From the NCBI GenBank assembly GCA_902765395.1, contig CACWZP010000012.1, positions 35,193-99,192 of the forward strand: a stretch of 64,000 nt of DNA. The letters run 5' to 3'. Source of the stretch: an uncultured Eubacteriales bacterium (lineage in GTDB: Bacteria > Bacillota > Clostridia > Christensenellales > Aristaeellaceae). The position numbers were made by a program, and so were the translations under genes. The number at the start of each line of letters is the position of its first letter. Within the stretch, counting starts at the first letter, position 1. The notes beneath the pieces were generated by a model. It worked only from the letters and a program-made list of their open reading frames with translations, was not told the origin of the DNA and did not search any database. This document shows, in pieces, positions 43,467-49,947 of this stretch.

Positions 43467-44507
43467 TCACCGGAGCAGCTTGTTCAGGTCCTCGATCAGC
43501 CGTTCCACGTCCATCTCACGAGTGGCCCAGCTGGTGCAGAAGCGCACGGCGGTGTGCCTGCCGTCCACTTGCTCGATGGTGGCCCAGCTGTACTTTTCCC
43601 GCAGCATGGGCAGCACCACGTTGGGCAGTATGGGGAACTGCTGGTTGGTGGGGCTGTCCACCAGCATGGGCACGTTCAGCGCCCGCAGCGCGTCGCGCAG
43701 CCGCATGGCCAGATCCACCGCGTGGCGCGACAACTCAAAGTACAGCCCGTCCTTCAGGATCTCCTCGAACTGCACGCCCAGCAGCCGCCCCTTGGCCAGC
43801 ATGCCGCCCCGCTGCTTGATGAGATAGCGGAAGTTCTTCTTGATGGCGGCGTTTCGGATGACCACGGCCTCGCCGAACAGCAGCCCCTGCTTGGTGCCGC
43901 CGATGTAGAACACGTCGCAGGTGCGGGCGATGTAGGGCAGGTCCAGCGTGTTTTCCGGCGACGCCAGCCCATAGCCCAGCCGCGCGCCGTCCATGAACAG
44001 CATCAGGTGCCACTGGTCGCACACGGCCCGCAGGGCGTTCAACTCGTCCCGGCTGTAGATCGTGCCCACCTCGGTGGGGTTGGAGATGTACACCGCCGCG
44101 GGCATTACCATGTGCTCGTGGCTCTCGTCGGAGAAGTGCAGCCGGCAGCACTCCGACACCTGCCCGGCGTTCAGCTTGCCGTCGGTGTTCTTCAGCGCGA
44201 TCACCTTGTGGCCGCCGGCCTCGATGGCCCCGGTCTCGTGCACGGCGATGTGGCCGGTGTCGGCGCTGATCACGCCCTGGTAGGGCAGCAGCATGGCCGC
44301 CAGCACCGTGGCGTTGGTCTGGGTGCCGCCCACCAGGAAGTGCACGTCCGCGTCCGGCGCGTCGCACAGGCGGCGGATGGTGTCCCGTGCCTTGTCGCAG
44401 AACATGTCCTCGCCGTAGCCGGGCGTCTGGGCCATGTTCGTGCTGGCCAGCTGTTCCAGGATGCGGGGATGGGCCCCCTCCAGATAATCGCTGTTGAATC
44501 GGATCAT
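43467..44507 (-). CDS. ltaE: Low-specificity threonine aldolase (PLP-dependent)
   Basis: 346 residues. Typical start (IRFNSDYLEGAHPRILEQL), GGTQTNATVLAAM for PLP phosphate binding, DGARLGYGLAS, and the PLP lysine in GGTKQGLLFGEA (about residue 202). It cleaves threonine or allo-threonine to glycine and acetaldehyde. It starts 1 bp after the stop of the DUF523 gene, so the two share a transcript. A short beta-eliminating lyase-like family is the alternative label. Confidence 0.9.
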   Translation of the reverse strand: MIRFNSDYLEGAHPRILEQLASTNMAQTPGYGEDMFCDKARDTIRRLCDAPDADVHFLVGGTQTNATVLAAMLLPYQGVISADTGHIAVHETGAIEAGGHKVIALKNTDGKLNAGQVSECCRLHFSDESHEHMVMPAAVYISNPTEVGTIYSRDELNALRAVCDQWHLMLFMDGARLGYGLASPENTLDLPYIARTCDVFYIGGTKQGLLFGEAVVIRNAAIKKNFRYLIKQRGGMLAKGRLLGVQFEEILKDGLYFELSRHAVDLAMRLRDALRALNVPMLVDSPTNQQFPILPNVVLPMLREKYSWATIEQVDGRHTAVRFCTSWATREMDVERLIEDLNKLLR

Positions 44508-44508
44508 A

Positions 44509-44967
44509 TCATATTCCTTTCAGCGCTTCGAGGAAATCCTCCAGCGCGCTTTCGTCGTACACGGCGATCCCGGCGGCCATCAGCGCCTCCGCGGTCACGC
44601 CCCGGCCCGGGATCGTGCGGCCGGCGAAGCTGCCGTCGTAGATCTCCCGGCTGCCGCAGGAGGGGCTCCGGGCCTTGAGCAGCGCGACCTTCACGTCCAG
44701 CAGCCTTGACAGCCGCAGGGCCTCCTCCGCGCCGCGGGTGAAGGCTTCGGACACGTCCGCGCCGTCCCGGCTGATCACGCGCCCGCCCCGGCGCTCCGAG
44801 GGCGTCCTGGGCGTGGGCAGGCCGCCCAGCTGCTCCGGGCACAGGGGAATGGGCTCGCAGCGCTCCAGCAGCGCTTGAAGCCCCTCCAGCGCCTGGCTCT
44901 TGCCGTCGTAGCGGCAGGCCGCGCCCAGCAGGCACGCGCTCACCAGCACCCTCGGCTTATGCTCCAT
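44509..44967 (-). CDS. DUF523 / TudS-like desulfidase
   Basis: 152 residues from the ATG at 44967 (AAAGGAGG before it). Conserved cysteines appear in VSACLLGAACRYDG, PLCPEQLGGLPTPR and ARSPSCGSREIYDG, the three positions that hold an iron-sulfur cluster in 2-thiouracil desulfidase TudS, to whose family DUF523 belongs. Likely role: removing sulfur from thiolated bases. Operon with threonine aldolase. Confidence 0.85.
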   Translation of the reverse strand: MEHKPRVLVSACLLGAACRYDGKSQALEGLQALLERCEPIPLCPEQLGGLPTPRTPSERRGGRVISRDGADVSEAFTRGAEEALRLSRLLDVKVALLKARSPSCGSREIYDGSFAGRTIPGRGVTAEALMAAGIAVYDESALEDFLEALKGI

Positions 44968-44999
44968 GTCCCGCGCCTCCTTTGCGATCGTTCCTGTAT

Positions 45000-45028
45000 A
45001 GTTTAGCATGAAAACCGCGATCTGTAAA
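45000..45028 (-). promoter_or_regulatory. Promoter of the DUF523/ltaE operon
   Basis: Minus-strand TTTACA and TAAACT with a 17-bp spacer. Confidence 0.55.
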
Positions 45029-45114
45029 TTGGATTTGGCCGGGCGGAGCAACTTTTCATTATGACTCGATAAGAAATCTTTCGTTAAAAACTATAATTTT
45101 GGGTAAAAAATATG

Positions 45115-45143
45115 TTGACAAACGCGGCCTGGGATGCTATAAT
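45115..45143 (+). promoter_or_regulatory. Perfect consensus promoter of an orphan RNA
   Basis: TTGACA and TATAAT, both perfect, 17-bp spacer; expected start at about 45150. AT-rich sequence lies just upstream (45060-45110), which may act as an UP element. Confidence 0.9.
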
Positions 45144-45149
45144 GTTCCC

Positions 45150-45460
45150 AGAAAGAGGGAGAACTAAGAAACCTCTTGGGAGATAGCAGATCTCCGATAA
45201 ATCCGAAAGGGAGGCGATGCCATTGTACTATAACGAAACCCAGTTCATGGCCTGCATTTCCCGAAGGAACGCGATGTGACAATCCGAAAGGGCCAGATTC
45301 CAGGATATGACCGAATGGCCATCATGTGAAGCGATAGCGATTGCTCACCGGGAATGCAGGCGCCCTACGATACTCCAGGGTTAGGGAGTTTCAAATAGAA
45401 AAACTCAATACATGAACGCAATCAATTCCCGCCGGCAGCAGATGTCGGCGGGTTCCTTTT
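45150..45460 (+). ncRNA. Orphan structured RNA (about 310 nt), family not identified
   Basis: Bounded by a perfect promoter and an intrinsic terminator, with no long frame inside. Strong pairings: GGAGAT/ATCTCC (about 45179-45195), CCTGCATTTCCCG (45251-45263) with CGGGAATGCAGG (45349-45360), GGCCA/TGGCC (about 45291-45320), CCCTA/TAGGG (about 45363-45386). ATCCGAAAGGG occurs twice (45201 and 45282). A 20-codon frame starts at 45217 just after GGGAGG but overlaps the paired regions. It is not tmRNA, RNase P, SRP RNA or a T-box by their usual motifs. A large raiA-type RNA is one candidate family that I cannot test. Confidence 0.7.
45428..45460 (+). terminator. Terminator of the orphan RNA
   Basis: CCCGCCG pairs with CGGCGGG, followed by TTCCTTTT. 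The following stretch to 45653 shows no gene. Confidence 0.85.
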
Positions 45461-45653
45461 GCGCAGGGCCGGGAGGCGAGGAAGCAAGGCTGTGGGAGAG
45501 TGCGGGGCATGGAAGCGCGCGAGCGATTCGCCAGACGCAGACCATCTGGTTCCATGACAGGTCTCCCTTGCACATGCGGCTCCCGGCGCGGTCAGCCGTT
45601 CTCCGGGATTGTGACGCGTTTGGTTCGGAATTGGACCGTTTGCGGGCGGGGTA

Positions 45654-45682
45654 TGGACTTTTCGGCCTTCGCGCCTTATAAT
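45654..45682 (+). promoter_or_regulatory. Promoter of the secreted acidic protein gene
   Basis: TGGACT and TATAAT with a 17-bp spacer. Confidence 0.55.
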
Positions 45683-45745
45683 GTAAACCAAACGGCGCTC
45701 TCATGCGTCTTAATAATAAAATGAACCCGGAAGGGAGCGATTTGT

Positions 45746-46285
45746 GTGGATATCCGTCACCTGATCTGCGCGCTGCTGGCGCTTTTGATGATGACCCTGC
45801 CCGCCCTGGCGGAGGACGAGGGAGACTTTGGCTTCGAGTTTGCCGACGACGAGGGCTATACCGGCGACTGGCTGGAGCTGGACGCGCTGGGCGTCGAGCT
45901 GTGCCTGCCCGACGGCTGGACCATCACCGAGCCAGGGGAGGGCGAGGCCTTCGCCGCCGCGAAGGAGGACGGCTCCGCGGCCATGGCCATCCGCGTGGAG
46001 GCGGAGGGCGTGGGGGATATCGGCGACTGGGCCGAGGAGAACCTGGCGGGCTATGAGGTGGACGACGGGGACATCTTCGACACGGTCTACGCGGAGGAGG
46101 AGAACGGCATCACCGCCTACCGCCTCTACGGCGATCAGCTGCTGGCCTTTGACTTCATCCGCGACGGCGAGGACGGACTTTCCCTGGACTTTGCGCTGCA
46201 GATCGTGGGCAGCGCCAACGAGCTTTGGATCGACGATTTCGGCTTCTACGAGGACGGCGACGAAGCCGACCCCTTTGCCGGGTAA
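45746..46285 (+). CDS. Secreted acidic protein, function unknown
   Basis: 179 residues from a GTG start, with AAGGGAG 7 bases before it. Signal peptide (about 1-22, ending ALA-ED) without lipobox Cys. The mature part is very acidic and looks like a compact alpha/beta domain (LDALGVELCLPDGWTITEP, FAAAKEDGSAAMAIRVEAEG, LAFDFIRDGEDG), similar in style to small secreted proteins of gut Clostridia. No catalytic motif. Own promoter; the tRNA cluster promoter follows 35 bp after its stop. Confidence 0.75.
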   Translation: MDIRHLICALLALLMMTLPALAEDEGDFGFEFADDEGYTGDWLELDALGVELCLPDGWTITEPGEGEAFAAAKEDGSAAMAIRVEAEGVGDIGDWAEENLAGYEVDDGDIFDTVYAEEENGITAYRLYGDQLLAFDFIRDGEDGLSLDFALQIVGSANELWIDDFGFYEDGDEADPFAG

Positions 46286-46319
46286 CAAGACATTAATGCA
46301 AAAATCCGCCCTCAGGGTA

Positions 46320-46348
46320 TTGACAAACCGGGCGAATTGTTGTATTAT
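46320..46348 (+). promoter_or_regulatory. Promoter of the tRNA cluster
   Basis: TTGACA and TATTAT with a 17-bp spacer. Confidence 0.85.
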
Positions 46349-46365
46349 ATTTCATGTCGCCGCGA

Positions 46366-46441
46366 GAAAGCGGCTGTGGCCCTGCGCCCGACGCTCCTGT
46401 CACGCTGGAGGTCGAGGGTTCGAGCCCCTTCCGCATCGCCA
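46366..46441 (+). tRNA. tRNA-Asp (GTC)-like gene with an abnormal 5' half
   Basis: The 3' half is canonical: loop CTGTCAC (anticodon GTC), AGGTC, T-arm GAGGG-TTCGAGC-CCCTT, acceptor CCGCATC, discriminator G, CCA (ending at 46441). The 5' half does not fit: the expected GATGCGG acceptor strand and CCAGC anticodon strand are missing, and a different hairpin (GCCGC/GCGGC, 46359-46374) lies there. The 5' boundary given is nominal. Either a decayed or recombined gene or a sequence join. Confidence 0.35.
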
Positions 46442-46444
46442 TTC

Positions 46445-46520
46445 GCCCAGGTAGCTCAGTCGGTAGAGCAGTAGACTGAAAATCTACGTGTCGATGGTTC
46501 GATTCCGTCCCTGGGCACCA
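46445..46520 (+). tRNA. tRNA-Phe (anticodon GAA)
   Basis: 76 nt with CCA. Acceptor GCCCAGG/CCTGGGC, anticodon arm GTAGA-CTGAAAA-TCTAC, T-loop GGTTCGATTCC. Three bases separate it from the Asp-like gene. Confidence 0.95.
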
Positions 46521-46523
46521 TTT

Positions 46524-46599
46524 GCGGTAGTAGCTCAGTTGGTAGAGCGCCACCTTGCCAAGGTGGAGGTCGCGAGTCCGAGTCTCGTCTACCGCTCCA
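46524..46599 (+). tRNA. tRNA-Gly (anticodon GCC)
   Basis: 76 nt with CCA. Acceptor GCGGTAG/CTACCGC, anticodon arm CCACC-TTGCCAA-GGTGG. Confidence 0.95.
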
Positions 46600-46631
46600 A
46601 CATTACGGCGCACCTGCGTGCGCCGCAATTT

Positions 46632-46706
46632 GGTGCCATAGCCAAGTGGTAAGGCAAAGGTCTGCAAAACCTTCATTCCCCGGTCCGAATCCGGGTGGCA
46701 CCTCCA
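46632..46706 (+). tRNA. tRNA-Cys (anticodon GCA)
   Basis: 75 nt with CCA. Acceptor GGTGCCA/TGGCACC, anticodon arm AAGGT-CTGCAAA-ACCTT. A GGCGCAC/GTGCGCC hairpin lies between it and tRNA-Gly, probably for processing or partial termination. Confidence 0.94.
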
Positions 46707-46733
46707 AAGCGCTCCGCAAGCGGAGCGCTTTTC
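46706..46733 (+). terminator. Terminator of the tRNA cluster
   Basis: AAAGCGCTCCGC-AA-GCGGAGCGCTTTT, directly after tRNA-Cys. Confidence 0.9.
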
Positions 46734-46749
46734 TCATGCCGTGTTCAGT

Positions 46750-46815
46750 ATAACAGACCGAAGTCTTTAAAAGACTTCGGTCTGTTATTGGATCCTTCGC
46801 CGTGCTCAGGATGAC
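46750..46815. repeat. 18-bp hairpin plus a GATCCTTCG-type dispersed repeat
   Basis: Perfect 18-bp inverted repeat (46750-46767 with 46771-46788), then GGATCCTTCGCCGTGCTCAGGATGACA (spread over 46789-46815), the same type as the 56915-56986 element. Confidence 0.6.
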
Positions 46816-46843
46816 ATTATCGTGCAAGTCAGATACAATGATT

Positions 46844-47104
46844 TCAATCCGTCCACTGATCGTCGCCCCACTTGTCGGGGGAGGGATCCTTTTCCGGGCC
46901 CTCGTCGGGATCGTCGAAGGACGTGAAGATATCCCGCATCAGCGTGTCGTTGAACACCAGGTCCTTCAGGCCCTCGCGGCTCACCACGCTGTCGGTGCCC
47001 AGGCAGGCCTTGCAGCGATAGCCGCATTCCGGGCACACGCAGCCCAGCTCCAGCCCCTCGGACTGGTTCATGTAGGTGCCGCATTCATGGCAGCTGCAAC
47101 GCAT
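46844..47104 (-). CDS. Small zinc-ribbon protein
   Basis: 86 residues. The N-terminal half has CSCHECGTYM and CVCPECGYRCKAC, enough cysteines for one or two zinc sites; the C-terminal half is acidic (FDDPDEGPEKDPSPDKWGDD). A nucleic-acid or protein adaptor is possible; function unknown. GTAAGGAGG lies before the ATG, 12 bp after the Nudix gene, so the two share a transcript. Confidence 0.72.
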   Translation of the reverse strand: MRCSCHECGTYMNQSEGLELGCVCPECGYRCKACLGTDSVVSREGLKDLVFNDTLMRDIFTSFDDPDEGPEKDPSPDKWGDDQWTD

Positions 47105-47116
47105 GACGACGCCTCC

Positions 47117-47590
47117 TTACCAGTTTTCCATCGGCTGGCCGTCCAGCGAAACGCCCACCAGCGTCTCGCCGTGGTACTTCAGCGTCAGGTCGAAGAAGTC
47201 CTGCCGGGTGTCCAGCAGCTTCAGGAACACCTTGTCGCCCTCCCACAGGGTCAGCCGCAGCAGGTCGCCCTTGTCGATCCAGGCCAGGTCGCCCTCGTCG
47301 CAGTCGATGATCTCACCGCTGAAGGACTTGGCGCTGAACAGGTGCATGTCCTCGTCCTCGTAATCGTCGGAGCGGAAGCGCACGATGCCCCTGTAGGCGC
47401 AGTCGTTCAGGGTCAGGCCCGTCTCCTCCCACACCTCCCTGAGGGCGGCGTCCATGGGCGTTTCGTCGTCCTCGATGTGGCCCCCGATGCCGATCCACTT
47501 GTCGTGGTTGTAATCGTCCGCCTTTTTGGTGCGGTGCAGCATCAGGTACTGGTTGTCTCGCTCGATGTAGCAGAGCGTGGTTTGTTTCAT
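47117..47590 (-). CDS. Nudix hydrolase, MutT/8-oxo-dGTP diphosphatase-like
   Basis: 157 residues from the ATG at 47590, after GAGGGATC. Canonical Nudix box GGHIEDDE, then TPMDAAL and REVWEETGL. The N terminus (TLCYIERDNQYLMLHRTKK) and the later WIDKGDLLRLTLWEGDKVFL match the MutT-type proteins annotated as 8-oxo-dGTP diphosphatases. It probably cleans oxidised nucleotides. First gene of a two-gene unit with the zinc-ribbon protein. Confidence 0.9.
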   Translation of the reverse strand: MKQTTLCYIERDNQYLMLHRTKKADDYNHDKWIGIGGHIEDDETPMDAALREVWEETGLTLNDCAYRGIVRFRSDDYEDEDMHLFSAKSFSGEIIDCDEGDLAWIDKGDLLRLTLWEGDKVFLKLLDTRQDFFDLTLKYHGETLVGVSLDGQPMENW

Positions 47591-47623
47591 AGATTGATCC
47601 CTCACTTGGATGTGTCAGATTGC

Positions 47624-47652
47624 ATTATAACATATTGGGCGAAATTTTGCAA
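47624..47652 (-). promoter_or_regulatory. Promoter of the Nudix/zinc-ribbon operon
   Basis: Minus-strand TTGCAA and TATAAT with a 17-bp spacer. Confidence 0.65.
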
Positions 47653-47773
47653 ATCATCTTTCAAATCAGTTACAAAACGACTACAAAAGCCGTACAGTGC
47701 CCCGGTTATGGGAAAAAATTAACGTTTCAGAGGTATAATTACATTAGATTTTTATGCGATTCCGGAGGCAAAT

Positions 47774-49735
47774 ATGGCTAAGACATATACGGCGCAGGAC
47801 ATACAGGTGCTGGAGGGTCTGGACGCGGTGCGCATGCGACCGGGCATGTACATCGGCTCCACCGGCTCCCGCGGCCTGCATCACATGATCTGGGAGATTG
47901 TGGACAACGCCATCGACGAGGCTGCCAACGGCTACGCCACGGAGATCGCCGTCACGCTGAAGAAGGACGGCTCCTGCGAGGTGTCCGACAACGGCCGCGG
48001 CGTGCCGGTGGACATCCACCCGAAGCTGGGCGTCAGCGCCGTGGAGGTGGTCTATACCCAGCTGCACGCCGGCGGCAAGTTCTCCGACAAGAACTACGCC
48101 TATTCCGGCGGCCTGCACGGCGTGGGCGCGTCCGTGGTCAACGCCCTGTCCGAGTGGATGACCGTGGACGTGTACAAGGACTACAGCCACTACTTCATCC
48201 GCTTTGAGTCCATCCTGGACCGCAAGACGGGCAAGATCATCTCCGGCCACACCATGGCCCCGCTGGAGAAGGTGGGGAACACCCGCAAGCGCGGCACGGT
48301 GGTGTGCTTCAAGCCGGACGCCCGGGTTTTCGAGGACGTGCGCTTCCAGTCCGACCTGGTGCGCCGCCGCGTGCGAGAGCTGGCCTACCTGAACAAGGGC
48401 GTGCACTTCGTGTTCACCGACGAGCGCATCAAGGAGCCGGAAAAGCGGGTACACGAGTACTGCTACGAGGGCGGCATCTCCGACTTTGTCAAGTACCTGA
48501 ACACCGACAAGACCACCATCACCGACCCCATCGTGTTCGAGGCCATGCGGGAGGGCACGCTGGTGCGCGTGGCCATCCAGTACACCGACAGCTATACCGA
48601 GAACATCTATTCCTTCGTGAACAACGTGCCCACGGCGGAGGGCGGCAGCCACGAGACCGGCTTCAAGGCCGCCGTGACCAAGGCTTTCAACGACTATGCC
48701 CGCCGCGCCGGCATCCTGAAGGAAAAGGACAACAACCTGGCCGGCGACGACTTCCGCGAGGGCATGACCGCCGTGGTCTATGCCGGCGTGAAGAACCCCC
48801 AGTTCGAGGGCCAGACCAAGGGCCGCCTGGGCAACACCGAGGTGCGCCCCATCTTCGAGGCCGTCTGCCAGGAGCAGCTTTCCATCTACCTGGACGATTT
48901 GAAGAACCAGGATTTCGCCAATGCCATCGTGGCCAAGGCCGTGAAGGCCGCCAAGGTGCGCGAGGCCGCCCGCAAGGCCCGGGACATCGCCCGCCAGGCC
49001 AACCAGCTGGAGGCCGCGCCCCTGGTGGGCAAGCTGTCCAGCTGCACCGGCAAGAAGGCGGAGCTGAACGAGCTGTTCATCGTGGAGGGCGATTCCGCAG
49101 GCGGCAGCGCCAAGCAGGGCCGCGACCGCCGTTTCCAGGCGATCCTGCCGCTGCGCGGCAAGCCCCTGAACGTGGAAAAGAAGCGCCTGGACCAGGTGCT
49201 GGCCAACGAGGAGTTCCGCAGCATCATCACCGCGCTGGGCACCGGCATCGGCGAGGACTTCGACATCACCCGGCTGAAGTACAACAAGGTCATCATCCTC
49301 TCGGACGCCGACCAGGACGGCGCGCACATCCGGGCCATTCTGCTCACGTTCTTCTTCCGCTACATGCGCCAGCTGATCACCGAGGGCCATGTCTACATCG
49401 GCATGCCGCCGCTCTATAAAGTGGCCAAGGGCGACAAGGTGATCTACTGCTACGACGACAATGCCCTGCCGGCGGCGCTGCAGAAGATCGGCAAGGGCTA
49501 CACCCTCCAGCGCTACAAGGGACTGGGTGAGATGAACCCGGAGCAGCTGTGGGAGACCACCATGAACCCCGACGGCAGAAAGCTCATGCAGGTGGGCATC
49601 GAGGACTTCGTGGAGGTGGAGCGCCGGGTGACCATCCTGATGGGCGACAAGGTGGAGCCCCGCCGGGAGTACATCAGCACCTATGCCAACTTCAATAAGG
49701 AAGACAATTTCGTGCCTGTGACGGAAGGGGCTTAA
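47774..49735 (+). CDS. parE: Type IIA topoisomerase B subunit (topoisomerase IV ParE / GyrB-like)
   Basis: 653 residues. GHKL ATPase: EIVDNAIDEA, DNGRGVPVDIHP and SGGLHGVGASVVNALSEW; transducer domain; TOPRIM with VEGDSAGGSAKQGRDR and the metal site LSDADQDGAHI; C-terminal KGLGEMNPEQLWETTM. The resemblance to Bacillus ParE (RAFNDYAR and LKEKDNNLAGDDFREG positions) and the parC-like gene downstream, with no dnaN or recF nearby, favour topoisomerase IV over gyrase. GGAGG lies before the ATG. A TATAAT at 47734 is the likely minus-10. Confidence 0.9.
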   Translation: MAKTYTAQDIQVLEGLDAVRMRPGMYIGSTGSRGLHHMIWEIVDNAIDEAANGYATEIAVTLKKDGSCEVSDNGRGVPVDIHPKLGVSAVEVVYTQLHAGGKFSDKNYAYSGGLHGVGASVVNALSEWMTVDVYKDYSHYFIRFESILDRKTGKIISGHTMAPLEKVGNTRKRGTVVCFKPDARVFEDVRFQSDLVRRRVRELAYLNKGVHFVFTDERIKEPEKRVHEYCYEGGISDFVKYLNTDKTTITDPIVFEAMREGTLVRVAIQYTDSYTENIYSFVNNVPTAEGGSHETGFKAAVTKAFNDYARRAGILKEKDNNLAGDDFREGMTAVVYAGVKNPQFEGQTKGRLGNTEVRPIFEAVCQEQLSIYLDDLKNQDFANAIVAKAVKAAKVREAARKARDIARQANQLEAAPLVGKLSSCTGKKAELNELFIVEGDSAGGSAKQGRDRRFQAILPLRGKPLNVEKKRLDQVLANEEFRSIITALGTGIGEDFDITRLKYNKVIILSDADQDGAHIRAILLTFFFRYMRQLITEGHVYIGMPPLYKVAKGDKVIYCYDDNALPAALQKIGKGYTLQRYKGLGEMNPEQLWETTMNPDGRKLMQVGIEDFVEVERRVTILMGDKVEPRREYISTYANFNKEDNFVPVTEGA

Positions 49736-49738
49736 ACA

Positions 49739-49905
49739 AGGGAATAGGGAATAGGCAACAGGAATGGTGACCGCGAGCCCACAGGGGCGGCATGGCCTTC
49801 CCCTTCAGGAGGGCCGTAGCGCCTGTAAAACAGTCCGGTGGACTGTTTTCAGCGAAGGCCGGGCCGGCAGGCCCCCGTTAGTGGCAGCGCCAAAGGCGCT
49901 GACGG
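49739..49905 (+). repeat. Intergenic hairpin-rich element between parE and parC
   Basis: Contains GGGAATAGGGAATAGG, the hairpin AAAACAGTCCGGTGGACTGT (and following T's), GCCGGGCCGGCAGGC and CAGCGCCAAAGGCGCTG, ending CTGACGGAAGAGG. Several stable stems and no frame; it resembles dispersed gut-Clostridia repeats. The operon continues across it or parC has an unrecognised promoter here. Confidence 0.5.
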
Positions 49906-49947
49906 AAGAGGACGCCACCCGTCCATATAAACAATAAGGAGTAACCC

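Noticed and set aside
45217-45279. 20-codon peptide inside the orphan RNA
   Set aside because: Ribosome site only 2 bases from the ATG and the frame lies within strong RNA stems; a leader peptide cannot be excluded but is not supported.
45150-45460. T-box, cobalamin, c-di-GMP or tmRNA assignment for the orphan RNA
   Set aside because: The hallmark motifs (T-box consensus, B12 box, GEMM loops, tmRNA tag frame) are not present, and no regulated gene follows directly.
46293-46676. Minus-strand open frame across the tRNA cluster
   Set aside because: Typical false protein made by translating tRNA genes.
46750-46788. Insertion-sequence end
   Set aside because: A simple 18-bp hairpin with no transposase and no target-site duplication.
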